Below are positions 1 to 7,733 of a DNA stretch of 64,000 bases, piece after piece (position 1 is the stretch's first letter; the number at the start of each line of letters is the position of its first letter). The position numbers and the translations under genes are program-made. This stretch comes from Planococcus circulans (lineage in GTDB: Bacteria > Bacillota > Bacilli > Bacillales_A > Planococcaceae), in the NCBI RefSeq assembly GCF_020023385.1, contig NZ_JAIQCL010000004.1, forward strand, positions 186,001-250,000, read 5' to 3'. The notes under the pieces are model-generated. The model was not told the DNA's origin and made no database searches. It was given only the letters and a program-made list of their open reading frames with translations.

Positions 1-144
1 GAGCGATTGACTACCGAACAATACGGCATCGCTGTACTAAAAGGAGAAAATGATGAATTGCTTGAACAAATCAACGCTGGCCTTCAGGAACTGCGTGACA
101 ACGGTGAATACGACGAAATACTTAACAAGTACTATATCCCTTGA
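1..144 (+). CDS. Amino-acid ABC transporter substrate-binding protein, C-terminal end (partial)
   Basis: The first 47 codons, read in frame 1, give the C-terminal tail of a periplasmic-binding-protein-like domain and stop at TGA 142-144. The residues around QYGIAVLKGEN and LLEQINAGL are almost identical to the C-terminus of the complete binding lipoprotein encoded at 1765-2553 on the other strand, so this is a paralogue of it. The 5' part lies outside the window, so signal peptide and ligand pocket cannot be seen. It is convergent with the importer operon. By analogy it should be an extracellular lipoprotein that delivers a polar amino acid to a membrane permease; that part is inference. Confidence 0.85.
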   Translation, partial: ERLTTEQYGIAVLKGENDELLEQINAGLQELRDNGEYDEILNKYYIP

Positions 145-170
145 TAAAAAAGAGTTTGAAAAATCAACTG

Positions 171-203
171 AACCCGCCCTGAATCTATCTTCGGGACGGG
201 TTT
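171..203 (+). terminator. Possible terminator of the partial binding-protein gene
   Basis: AACCCGCCC and GGGACGGGTT can pair with one bulged base and are followed by only three T residues. It is the only hairpin just after the stop at 144, so it is offered as a weak terminator. Confidence 0.4.
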
Positions 204-242
204 CGTGCGGCGTCTTTCAAGCGCCGCGACCCACAGATCCGG

Positions 243-295
243 AAATACGATCCGTAGCAGATTAAATACGATCCATTGGCCTTGAAATACGATCC
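243..295. repeat. Three direct repeats of AAATACGATCC with exact 21-bp period
   Basis: The 11-mer AAATACGATCC occurs at 243-253, 264-274 and 285-295, each start exactly 21 bp after the last, while the 10 bp between copies differ. The array lies between two converging gene ends. The period equals two turns of B-DNA, which would place all copies on the same face. The role is unknown. Confidence 0.9.
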
Positions 296-310
296 ACAAG
301 AAAAAAACCA

Positions 311-336
311 AAAAAAATACGCCCGCAGGCGCATTT
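311..336 (-). terminator. Terminator of the amino-acid ABC importer operon
   Basis: On the minus strand TGCGCC-TGCG-GGCGTA (one G-U pair) is followed by a run of T (the A run near 312-319). It lies directly after the ATPase stop codon. Confidence 0.75.
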
Positions 337-337
337 T

Positions 338-1066
338 CTATAAAACTTTGCTCAAAAACGCTTTTGTCCGCTCGTGCTGCGGATTGCCGAACAATTCCTT
401 CGGCACGTTCTCTTCTACAATATACCCACCATCGATAAACAAGACACGGTCGCCCATTTCAGCAGCGAACCCCATCTCATGTGTTACGACGACCATGGTC
501 ATGCCTTCACGCGCCAGTTGCTTCATGACATCCAGTACATCCCCCACCATTTCGGGATCGAGTGCAGAAGTCGGCTCATCGAAGAGCATGATTTTCGGAT
601 CCATCGCAAGCGCGCGCGCAATGGCGACGCGCTGTTTCTGGCCTCCGGAAAGCTCGCCTGGGTAAGCTTTCGCCTTCTCCCTCAATCCAACTTTATCCAA
701 TAGCTCGTACGCCTTTTTCTCGCTGGCTTTTCTGTCGCTTTTCTTCACTTTCATCGGCGCGAGGATAACGTTTTCCAACACCGATTTATGAGGAAACAAA
801 TTGAATTGCTGGAACACCATGCCGACGTCCTGGCGAATTTTGTTGATGTCTATTTTGGGATTGGTGATGTCGACCCCTTCGATATAGACATGTCCTCCCG
901 TAATTTCTTCCAAACGGTTCAAGCAGCGAAGAAAGGTGCTTTTACCTGATCCCGATGGCCCGATGACGCAAATGACTTCTTTTTCTTCCACGACCGTGCT
1001 CATATCTTTTATGACTTCCAAATCGCCGAATGATTTTTTTAGGTTTTCCACTCTGATCATAGTCAT
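338..1066 (-). CDS. Polar amino-acid ABC transporter ATP-binding protein (GlnQ/ArtM type)
   Basis: Cytoplasmic ATPase that powers uptake of a polar amino acid. The 242-residue length is typical of the family. Visible motifs are Walker [10 protein letters not shown] (about residues 36-44), the Q-loop at [10 protein letters not shown], the ABC signature [15 protein letters not shown], Walker B IMLFDEP and the switch histidine in VVVTHEM. The start overlaps the stop of the permease gene by four bases (ATGA at 1063-1066), so the two are translationally coupled; a second in-frame ATG lies two codons downstream. It is the last gene of a three-gene operon and is followed by a hairpin terminator. The amino acid carried cannot be told from the ATPase. 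Confidence 0.95.
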   Translation of the reverse strand: MTMIRVENLKKSFGDLEVIKDMSTVVEEKEVICVIGPSGSGKSTFLRCLNRLEEITGGHVYIEGVDITNPKIDINKIRQDVGMVFQQFNLFPHKSVLENVILAPMKVKKSDRKASEKKAYELLDKVGLREKAKAYPGELSGGQKQRVAIARALAMDPKIMLFDEPTSALDPEMVGDVLDVMKQLAREGMTMVVVTHEMGFAAEMGDRVLFIDGGYIVEENVPKELFGNPQHERTKAFLSKVL

Positions 1067-1707
1067 CTTAAAACAAACTTCCTTTCTACAAAGCTCGCCA
1101 GCGTGGAGAGCAAGTATATGACGACAAAGTAAATGACCCCTAAGATCAAGTACACATTAAAAGCATCAAACGTGGCACTGGCCTGTATCCGGCCTTCCTG
1201 TGTCAAATCCGCAACTCCGATGACCGATAGCAGAGATGTATCCTTCAATGAAATGATCGCCTGATTGGTGATGGTCGGCAACATTCTTCTGAAGGCCTGC
1301 GGCAAAATGATGTAGCGCATATTCTGCGTCGAATTCAATCCCAGTGAACGCGCCGCTTCTGTCTGCCCTTTATCGATCGACTGAATGCCCGCACGGATAA
1401 TCTCCGAGAAGTAGGCACCCGCGTTAATCGCCACTGTCACAATTCCAGCAGTAGTATTATCCAAAGAGATGAAATCCAATGAATTCAAGCCGAAATAGAT
1501 AAAGAACAGCTGAACGATAAATGGCGTTCCCCGAATGGCATCAACAAAGATTTTTGCGATCCAGTTCAGGATCTTCAACGGTGCCAACCTGAACAGCGCG
1601 ACGACCAAGCCAATCAGAAAGCCAATGACGATGGCAATGGCGAAAATGTATAATGTGACTTGCAGCCCTTCCATTAAGTACGGTAAAGCATTGATAATTG
1701 TATCCAT
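1063..1707 (-). CDS. Polar amino-acid ABC transporter permease (HisM/GlnP type)
   Basis: Integral membrane subunit of the importer, about five membrane spans in 214 residues. The EAA loop that docks on the ATPase is clear ([20 protein letters not shown]), as is the family-typical [18 protein letters not shown] segment. The ATG at 1707 is preferred because AAAGGGG stands 8 nt before it; an in-frame GTG at 1713 is only 2 nt from that site. Its stop overlaps the ATPase start. Transcripts must read through a hairpin at 1728-1758 to reach this gene, so it is probably made at lower level than the binding protein. Confidence 0.94.
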   Translation of the reverse strand: MDTIINALPYLMEGLQVTLYIFAIAIVIGFLIGLVVALFRLAPLKILNWIAKIFVDAIRGTPFIVQLFFIYFGLNSLDFISLDNTTAGIVTVAINAGAYFSEIIRAGIQSIDKGQTEAARSLGLNSTQNMRYIILPQAFRRMLPTITNQAIISLKDTSLLSVIGVADLTQEGRIQASATFDAFNVYLILGVIYFVVIYLLSTLASFVERKFVLR

Positions 1708-1727
1708 ATCCACATCCCCTTTGCATC

Positions 1728-1758
1728 AAAAAATGCAGCGCGCTTCTGCGCGCTGCAT
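1728..1758 (-). terminator. Intercistronic terminator between binding protein and permease
   Basis: A perfect 11-bp stem, ATGCAGCGCGC / GCGCGCTGCAT with loop of four, is followed on the minus strand by six T (A run at 1728-1733). It sits between the stop of the binding-protein gene and the permease ribosome site, the usual place for a leaky terminator that raises binding protein over permease. Confidence 0.85.
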
Positions 1759-1764
1759 CCATTT

Positions 1765-2553
1765 TTATTCAGCTGCGATATACTTCGCCAAAATTTCATC
1801 ATATTCTCCGCTGGCCCGCAATTCCTCAAGGCCTGCATTGATTTGTTCAAGAAGTTCTGCGTTTTCACCTTTCAACACGGCAATTCCGTACTGATCTCCA
1901 GTTAAACGTTCGCCCACTGTTTTCAAATCAAGTCCACTTTCCGCAATTGCATAGGCGATGACCGGATAATCTTCCAGCAATACATCAGCATTGCCGTTTG
2001 ACACTTCCTGGAACATCGATGGGCTGTCTTCAAATTGAGCAATCGTATAACCATATTCAGCTTCATTGTCACGGGCAAATTGCGCTCCTGTCGTTCCGCT
2101 CTTAACAGCTACTGTCTTGCCTTCGAGGTCTTCCAGAGCCGTAATGTCATTATTGCTTTCAGCTACTACCAAAGACAATCCTGCATCAAAATAAGGATCG
2201 GAAAAATCAACCACTTCTTTGCGTTCTTCTGTAATACTCATACCCGCAATTGCAACATCCAATTGGCCTGCCTGCAAAGCTGGAATGATCCCCCCAAAAT
2301 CCATCGGGCTGAATTCAATTTCGAATCCTTGATTTTCAGCAATCGCTTTGATCAAATCAATATCGATTCCTGTATATTCGCCGTCCACTTCAAATTCGAA
2401 AGGTGGATAGGTAGTATCGATTCCTACCGTATATGTTTCCCCTTCAGTGCCGCCGTCACCGCTTGTCGTTCCTTCTTCACTTTCGTCGGATCCACAGGCA
2501 GCAATCACGAGCATCATGGCGATCAATAGTGCTAAAAGACTCCACTTCTTCAT
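1765..2553 (-). CDS. Polar amino-acid ABC transporter substrate-binding lipoprotein
   Basis: Extracellular binding protein of the importer, 262 residues. The start ATG at 2553 has AAGGGGG nine nt upstream and opens a lipoprotein signal (MKKWSLLALLIAMMLVIAAC) with the lipidated Cys at residue 20, followed by an acidic linker. The body shows the SBP family-3 pattern: YPPFEF near the N-terminus, GIDIDLIKAIAE, the DVAIAGMSIT hinge and VKSGTTGAQFA. Longer in-frame extension to 2586 lacks a ribosome site. It is the first gene of the operon. The tail is nearly the same as that of the partial protein at 1-144, so two similar importers or binding proteins stand side by side, facing each other. Confidence 0.95.
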   Translation of the reverse strand: MKKWSLLALLIAMMLVIAACGSDESEEGTTSGDGGTEGETYTVGIDTTYPPFEFEVDGEYTGIDIDLIKAIAENQGFEIEFSPMDFGGIIPALQAGQLDVAIAGMSITEERKEVVDFSDPYFDAGLSLVVAESNNDITALEDLEGKTVAVKSGTTGAQFARDNEAEYGYTIAQFEDSPSMFQEVSNGNADVLLEDYPVIAYAIAESGLDLKTVGERLTGDQYGIAVLKGENAELLEQINAGLEELRASGEYDEILAKYIAAE

Positions 2554-2668
2554 TTTATTTCCCCCTTGTTTTCTTTCATCAGTCAATCTAAGTAATAATA
2601 TATCATAATTTTCTCAATTCCAGAACCTTTGATAGAAAATAACCAACATTCTGCGAAATGGACCAGTA

Positions 2669-3760
2669 CTAATTAACCTCTTTTCTGGCCACTTCCCTTT
2701 TTTTGCGAAGGCGAATGAACAAACGGAAATTATGAACCAATGTTTTAACTACCGCATAGGTTGGAATCGCAATTAAAATTCCGATAAAGCCGTATAGAGC
2801 ACCTGCTATCATCAGCAACAGGATAATCGTCAGTGGATGAATATTCAAGCGGTTGCCCATGATGTTGGGAGTGACTAAGTTTCCTTCAAGCTGCTGGACG
2901 ACCAGCAATACCAGAACCACTTTTACCGCCATCCACATGTCTCCACTCATCAACGCAACAAAAAGAGCTGGAATAATTCCGATGAGCGGACCTAAAAAAG
3001 GCACAATGATCAAGAACATGGCAAAGATGGCTAAGCTTAAGGCATAATCCAGTCCGATGATCAGATACCCGATGTACATCAACACGCCCACTACAGCCGC
3101 GACAATCGCCTGGCCCACAATGAACGAAGAAAGTGTCTGGTCGACATCTTTCAATAATTTTTTGCCCTCGGGCTTGTGTTCTTCCGGTAAATACTTTATT
3201 AAATGAGGAATGAACTTTTCATCATCCTTCAATAGAAAGAACAAAACAAAAGGGACGACGATCAGCACAATGGCGATATTCACAACCATCCCTAAAATGT
3301 TCATTACATTATTCAGCAAACCTTCTGAAAGGTTTTCCAGATAGTTCAAAGCCCAGTCCCTTATTTCCGGCCCTGTTACTCCTCCCAATTGAAAATCAGA
3401 CAGGAAATTGTTTGATTCCTCGGTCACTTCTTCAACTGTTTCTGGAGCCAGATTCGCTAAGCTTTCGACTTGATTGGCGATAACCGGTCCGAAAAAATAA
3501 AGTAAAATGGATAACAGTAAGATAATGACAGTAAAGACGATTCCGATTCCAGCAATTTTGGGTACATAGCGCATCAGCCATTTCACGAGTGGCCGCAACA
3601 GATAATAGAGAAGGCCTCCCAATAGAATAGGCGCAAAAATAGTTGCAACAACGACCTGCAGGGGTTCAAAAAAATAATCGATTTTCCCCAGGAAAAACAA
3701 AGTGACTGCAACGAGCAAAACTGCCGTCGTATATTCAAAAAATGGTTTTTTAATCCACAT
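2669..3760 (-). CDS. AI-2E family transporter (YdbI/PerM-like membrane protein)
   Basis: Polytopic membrane protein of 363 residues with about eight hydrophobic segments. The C-terminal part carries the family hallmark stretch around EGNLVTPNIMGNRLNIHPL and the GALYGFIGILIAIPTYAV end. Families of this type include putative autoinducer-2 exporters and Na+/H+ antiporter-like proteins, so the substrate is open. The start ATG at 3760 has GGTGG 9-10 nt upstream; the upstream in-frame ATG at 3802 has none. It is a single gene on the minus strand, following a strong terminator. Confidence 0.9.
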   Translation of the reverse strand: MWIKKPFFEYTTAVLLVAVTLFFLGKIDYFFEPLQVVVATIFAPILLGGLLYYLLRPLVKWLMRYVPKIAGIGIVFTVIILLLSILLYFFGPVIANQVESLANLAPETVEEVTEESNNFLSDFQLGGVTGPEIRDWALNYLENLSEGLLNNVMNILGMVVNIAIVLIVVPFVLFFLLKDDEKFIPHLIKYLPEEHKPEGKKLLKDVDQTLSSFIVGQAIVAAVVGVLMYIGYLIIGLDYALSLAIFAMFLIIVPFLGPLIGIIPALFVALMSGDMWMAVKVVLVLLVVQQLEGNLVTPNIMGNRLNIHPLTIILLLMIAGALYGFIGILIAIPTYAVVKTLVHNFRLFIRLRKKREVARKEVN

Positions 3761-3802
3761 ACTTATTCCACCTTTCTTATTACCACAATAAATCCAGCGC
3801 AC

Positions 3803-3840
3803 AAAAAAAGCGAAAGCAAATAGGAGCTTTGCTTTCGCTT
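3803..3840 (-). terminator. Terminator of the small membrane-anchored protein gene
   Basis: AAGCGAAAGCAAA (3808-3820) pairs with TTTGCTTTCGCTT (3828-3840); on the minus strand the stem runs into a T tract. It separates the gene at 3853-4134 from the AI-2E transporter gene. Confidence 0.9.
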
Positions 3841-3852
3841 GCTGTCATCCTT

Positions 3853-4134
3853 TTATTTATCTTCTTCAAGTTCCTTCATTTCTTTATGGGTTTGTGGGAA
3901 TGCGTTTGCCTGCCATTCATCTCGATAAGCGGAATCCAGCTGAGACAAGCCTTGCTCCGCAGAATCTTCCAGCGCTTCGACACTTTCACGTTCGTCCACT
4001 TTTTTACTGTTGCGCATATCCGTATCTTCTTTTACACTTACTGTGTTTTTTTCCTGATACGCTTTATAAACAAAAATTCCTGAGGCTGCTGCGAGCGCGC
4101 TGCCAATAAGCGTATTCATTGTTGATTTTTTCAT
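3853..4134 (-). CDS. Small membrane-anchored protein of unknown function
   Basis: A 93-residue protein beginning MKKSTMNTLIGSALAAASG, with one N-terminal hydrophobic segment and no lipobox, followed by a highly charged soluble tail. The start at 4134 has GGAGGGATTCGG immediately upstream, which is a good ribosome site, and the gene has its own terminator, so it is judged real. The layout (short membrane anchor plus charged tail) resembles YtxH-like envelope stress proteins, but no diagnostic motif is visible and the resemblance is only in shape. Confidence 0.75.
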   Translation of the reverse strand: MKKSTMNTLIGSALAAASGIFVYKAYQEKNTVSVKEDTDMRNSKKVDERESVEALEDSAEQGLSQLDSAYRDEWQANAFPQTHKEMKELEEDK

Positions 4135-4229
4135 CCGAATCCCTCCAAAAATTACATGGTTTTCTTTCACTCTTCTTTGTATACCCTATATATGATTTTT
4201 TAACTAGGTCTGCTTATTTTTTTTATGTT

Positions 4230-4742
4230 TCAGGATTTTAGTTGCTGCAAAGCTTTTTCTTCCGCCGGAATGCGGACAAGGAGAAGCAGGAGCGCATTTG
4301 CAATACTGAAGATCAAAGCTGTTCGCCATGCTCCGAAGACAAGCGGCAATGCGGCTATCTCTAAAGCCACAACAAGGTAATTGGGATGTGGCAGCCAGCG
4401 ATAAGGTCCCTTCTTCACTTTTTCCGCTCCAGGAAGGACCAGGATTTTAGTGTTCCAAAAGCGGCCAAGTGACGATAAAGCCCAAATTCGCAAGACCTGT
4501 GAAATGGCGAAAATCACCAAAAAAACTTGCCAACCGGCTCCAAGACCTCCTTCTGATGACCACACTTCTACGACCAGGGACAGGAAGAAAAGCACATGAA
4601 GCAAAACGATCCATTTATAATGCCCGGCACCAACTTCGATTGCCCCTAGTCTTCTCATGGCTTTTTCGTTGGAACGCGCATAGGCTACTTCCAATAGGCG
4701 CTGCAATATGACAAAGCTCGTCAACAGATAGAAGAATGTCAT
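4230..4742 (-). CDS. bpsB: BpsB-like isoprenylcysteine carboxyl methyltransferase family O-methyltransferase
   Basis: Integral membrane methyltransferase of 170 residues with four to five hydrophobic segments. The C-terminal ICMT signature is present: GPYRWLPHPNYL followed by EIAALPLVFGAW and the RIPAEEKAL end. In Bacillus subtilis the neighbour of the type III polyketide synthase BpsA is the ICMT-like BpsB (YpbQ), which O-methylates alkylpyrones; the same pair is seen here. The ATG at 4742 overlaps the stop of bpsA by four bases (ATGA), favouring it over the in-frame start at 4769. Function is inferred from this coupling. Confidence 0.88.
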   Translation of the reverse strand: MTFFYLLTSFVILQRLLEVAYARSNEKAMRRLGAIEVGAGHYKWIVLLHVLFFLSLVVEVWSSEGGLGAGWQVFLVIFAISQVLRIWALSSLGRFWNTKILVLPGAEKVKKGPYRWLPHPNYLVVALEIAALPLVFGAWRTALIFSIANALLLLLVRIPAEEKALQQLKS

Positions 4743-5809
4743 AACACGGATTCTCCCCACTCCAGCCACAGCATTTCCGAACTGAAACCCGGACCTAAAG
4801 CGGTAAGCAAGCCCTCTTCCCCCTGCCGCGGTTTCTTTTCCATGAAATCCTTTAGTACATAAAGCACTGTGGGCGAAGACATATTGCCGTACTTCGCGAG
4901 CACCGCTCGTGAGATAGCCGTTTTTCCAGTTGATAAGCCAAGTGATTTCTCATAGGCTGACAACACCTTCTTGCCCCCGGGATGAGCAATGAAGTGGGTA
5001 ATATCTGAAGACGTTCTTGAGATTTTCCCTAAAAAGAGATCTACATTGGGCTTCAGCCATTTTTCGATGATTTTTGGGATATCACGCGAAAAAACTACAT
5101 GCAGCCCTTCATCTTTGACATCCCATCCCATGACGTCTTCAGAGTCCCGCATCAACGTTGATTGTGTTTCCTTAATATGAAATCCTTCTCCGGGCAAACG
5201 TACGCCGTCTCCTGTAACCAAGGCACAGGCGGCGCCGTCTGCAAACAGGGAAGTTCCGATCAAATTGCTTTTTGAGGTATCAGAGCGCTGAAAGGTTAAA
5301 CTGCAGAGTTCCAGACAAAGTACTACCACAACCGCTTCCGGGTAAGCACGGCAATAGTCGTCCGCACGGCTGATGCCTGACGCGCCCCCTGCACAGCCAA
5401 GCCCCCATAAGGGAATGCGCTTCACGTGCTGCGGCATCTGCAGGATATTCATGATCCGGGCATCAATAGTCGGCGTAGCCATTCCCGAACTTGATACAAA
5501 AATGAAAGCATCTACGTCCTCTTTATCCACCTGTGCTTCTTCCAGACAGCGGGATACGGCGAGGCTGCCCATTTTCACTGCCTCCTCTACATAAAGCCGA
5601 TTCTTTTCTTCCAATCCCCGCTCTTCTTCAAACCAGTCTAAAGGAGCAGCAAAGTAACGGCCTTCAATCTGGCCGTTTCCAAATACCTTTAAAAGCCTTT
5701 CAATGTCTGTGTACTGACCGCCGAATAAATTCCGGACCACACTGACAATTTCTTTTTGACCCACGTAGTAAGGAGCATTTTCCGTAACTACTTTTCGAAT
5801 CATGGACAT
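4739..5809 (-). CDS. bpsA: Type III polyketide synthase, alkylpyrone synthase (BpsA-like)
   Basis: Chalcone/stilbene-synthase-fold enzyme of 356 residues expected to extend long-chain acyl-CoA with malonyl-CoA and cyclise it to alkylpyrones. The Cys-His-Asn triad is visible: Cys139 in GLGCAGG, His276 in FIAHPGG and Asn309 in KYGNMSS. The final GPGFSSEMLWLEW is the typical C-terminal GFGPG-like loop. ATG at 5809 is chosen since GGAGG lies 9 nt before it; the ATG at 5815 is only 3 nt away. It forms a translationally coupled operon with the methyltransferase. The product is probably a membrane-associated methylated alkylpyrone, as known for B. subtilis. Confidence 0.93.
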   Translation of the reverse strand: MSMIRKVVTENAPYYVGQKEIVSVVRNLFGGQYTDIERLLKVFGNGQIEGRYFAAPLDWFEEERGLEEKNRLYVEEAVKMGSLAVSRCLEEAQVDKEDVDAFIFVSSSGMATPTIDARIMNILQMPQHVKRIPLWGLGCAGGASGISRADDYCRAYPEAVVVVLCLELCSLTFQRSDTSKSNLIGTSLFADGAACALVTGDGVRLPGEGFHIKETQSTLMRDSEDVMGWDVKDEGLHVVFSRDIPKIIEKWLKPNVDLFLGKISRTSSDITHFIAHPGGKKVLSAYEKSLGLSTGKTAISRAVLAKYGNMSSPTVLYVLKDFMEKKPRQGEEGLLTALGPGFSSEMLWLEWGESVL

Positions 5810-5987
5810 CGGCATTTCCTCCTCTGTATCGTAATTCCCTATTCTTTCCCTCTAGCGCTATACCTTGAAATGCTCGCCCTTACTACTGCAGCTGACATGA
5901 ATATTCCAAAATTACCCTGCCGAGCTTCCCGATAAACTTATTCACCCGAACCTTGTATACTTAAAAGTGAAGGGAAGGAGGAAGCTT

Positions 5988-6869
5988 ATGGCGGTTAATC
6001 GACAGCTACTCGGATGGCAATTAAACAGTTACGATGATTTCTTTAAAGCTTTACAGGAAAAGCAGCATCCCCTGACTCCCGTCGCCCATCGCGGCCTGTG
6101 GAATCCGGCTCCCGAAAACTCACTTCCCGCTATTCAAAACTGTATAGACCATACTATTTATTTAATCGAATTGGACATGCAATTGACCAAAGACGGCCAG
6201 ATTGTTCTCATGCACGACAGCACCGTTGACCGGACGACGAATGGCTCGGGAGAAATAGAGCAACTGACATTAAAAGAAATAAAACAATTATCTTTAAAAG
6301 AATTGAATGGCGGACCCAACGCAAAAAACACCAAAGAACAAGTGCCCACACTTCTCGAAGTTCTTCCATTGATCAAAGGAAAAGCCATGATCAATGCAGA
6401 TAAGGCTTGGGATTTACGGCATGAACTTTATGCTTTGGTCGAACAGCATGATTTGTTTGATCATTTCATGTTAAAGAGCGATAAACCGGTTGAACAGCTA
6501 ACCGCCTTTTTTGATTCCAATCCGCGAAACATGTCTTATATGCATAAGCTGAGCGATAAGAACATTCATCAACTTGAGTTGCTGCTGGAGACTGTTTCTC
6601 CAACAGCGATAGAACTCCTTTTTTATACAGAGGACGACGTAGTATTGTCCGACGAGATCATCTCCAAACTCAAAGACCAAACGAATTTATGGGGCAACGC
6701 ACTTGATTTCGCTGAAAATGCCCGGCGCTCGGATTCCCTTTCCCTTTTAGATCCCGATAAAGGCTGGGGCTGGTTTATAGACCGAGGCATCACCCTGATT
6801 CAAACAAACTATTCACTGCAATTCATGGACTACGCAGAAAAGAAAATGAAAGTAAACGAACCCGGCTGA
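5988..6869 (+). CDS. Glycerophosphodiester phosphodiesterase family protein
   Basis: TIM-barrel hydrolase of 293 residues that should cleave glycerophosphodiesters to glycerol-3-phosphate and an alcohol. The metal and catalytic residues are in place: His34-Arg35 in VAHRGLWNPAPENS, Glu43/Asn44, Glu61-x-Asp63 in IELDMQLT and His76 in LMHDSTVDRTTNG. No signal peptide is seen, so a cytoplasmic enzyme is likely. GGAGG stands 8 nt before the ATG at 5988; an upstream in-frame ATG at 5967 has no ribosome site. It is a single gene, diverging from bpsA; its stop lies inside the shared terminator with the next gene. Confidence 0.88.
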   Translation: MAVNRQLLGWQLNSYDDFFKALQEKQHPLTPVAHRGLWNPAPENSLPAIQNCIDHTIYLIELDMQLTKDGQIVLMHDSTVDRTTNGSGEIEQLTLKEIKQLSLKELNGGPNAKNTKEQVPTLLEVLPLIKGKAMINADKAWDLRHELYALVEQHDLFDHFMLKSDKPVEQLTAFFDSNPRNMSYMHKLSDKNIHQLELLLETVSPTAIELLFYTEDDVVLSDEIISKLKDQTNLWGNALDFAENARRSDSLSLLDPDKGWGWFIDRGITLIQTNYSLQFMDYAEKKMKVNEPG

Positions 6870-6884
6870 GTCTAAGCCGGGTTC
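6858..6884. terminator. Bidirectional terminator between converging genes
   Basis: GAACCCGGCT and AGCCGGGTTC form a perfect 10-bp stem with a 7-nt loop. The stop codons of both neighbouring genes lie within it, and T-rich stretches follow on both strands. Confidence 0.8.
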
Positions 6885-7567
6885 ACTTCTTTTAATAGTT
6901 CTTTTACTTTTTTCCCGACAAGGCTTGCTGAAGCCGGGTTCTGCCCTGTAACTAAACGTCCTGATTCGATAACGCAAGCCGTGAATGGCAGCTGTGCTAT
7001 TTGAAATAAGGTTCCCTGATCTCTCAGCGCCTGTTCCAGTGAAAAGGGAATATCACTGTACACCCCCATTATTTTTTCTTCCAAATCTGAAAATCCAGTC
7101 ACGACATGGCCAGCCAACAGGTTTCGGCCATCGGACAACTGGATATTCTGCAGAGCACTTGGTCCATGGCAGACAGCCGCCACCACACCGCCCCTTTCAT
7201 AAATGGACGCTGTCAATTGCTTCAAGCCTGAGTGATTCGGAAAATCGACCATCGTTCCATGGCCTCCTGCAAAGTAAATGGCCGCATAATCCCGCCCTTT
7301 AACCTGTTCTGGGGTAAGCGGCTTTTTCAGTTTGCTCATCAGTTCATCATCCATATAGTAATGGCGTGTTTGCTTATGGGCAACCGCTTCCATCAAACTG
7401 AGCGGATCAATTGGAACGCGGCTGGAAGCGGTACTGATAATATCCACTTTAAAATCATCCTTGATTTCATGATAAAAATCGGTCAGCTCCCTCAGCCAAA
7501 GGCCGGTTTTCCTCCCTCTTGCTCCAACTACAGCTTCATTTGTCACAACAATCAGTATTTTTTTCAT
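6872..7567 (-). CDS. Type 1 glutamine amidotransferase domain protein (DJ-1/PfpI superfamily)
   Basis: A 231-residue protein of the DJ-1/PfpI fold. The nucleophile elbow is AAVCHGPSAL with Cys133 followed by His134, and the strand before it has the GGHGTMVDFP motif near residues 101-110. Members of this size class act as chaperones, glyoxalase III-type deglycases or unknown hydrolases, so a stress or carbonyl-detoxification role is a reasonable guess but not shown. No signal peptide. It is a single gene convergent with the phosphodiesterase gene. Confidence 0.85.
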   Translation of the reverse strand: MKKILIVVTNEAVVGARGRKTGLWLRELTDFYHEIKDDFKVDIISTASSRVPIDPLSLMEAVAHKQTRHYYMDDELMSKLKKPLTPEQVKGRDYAAIYFAGGHGTMVDFPNHSGLKQLTASIYERGGVVAAVCHGPSALQNIQLSDGRNLLAGHVVTGFSDLEEKIMGVYSDIPFSLEQALRDQGTLFQIAQLPFTACVIESGRLVTGQNPASASLVGKKVKELLKEVNPA

Positions 7568-7680
7568 AGCTGTCTCCTTCCACGTCGGATTTACTTATTT
7601 CTTTTTTATTCCCTTTACTCCAGAAAATTACTCACTCTCCCAAAACGCATCATTTACTTATTTTATATAACATTTTATTG

Positions 7681-7709
7681 TTACTTTTTACTTTATCGTG
7701 TGGTAAAAT
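7681..7709 (+). promoter_or_regulatory. SigA-type promoter of the SLH-domain gene
   Basis: TTACTT (7681-7686), a 17-nt spacer and TAAAAT (7704-7709) precede the GGGAGGG ribosome site and ATG at 7734. Confidence 0.5.
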
Positions 7710-7733
7710 AAGATCAAATAGGGAGGGATAAAT

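Noticed and set aside
50..265. 71-codon frame at the left edge
   Set aside because: Out of frame with the clear binding-protein tail at 1-144 and continues through its terminator and the 21-bp repeats.
243..295. CRISPR array
   Set aside because: Repeats of 11 bp with 10-bp spacers are far too short and no cas gene is near.
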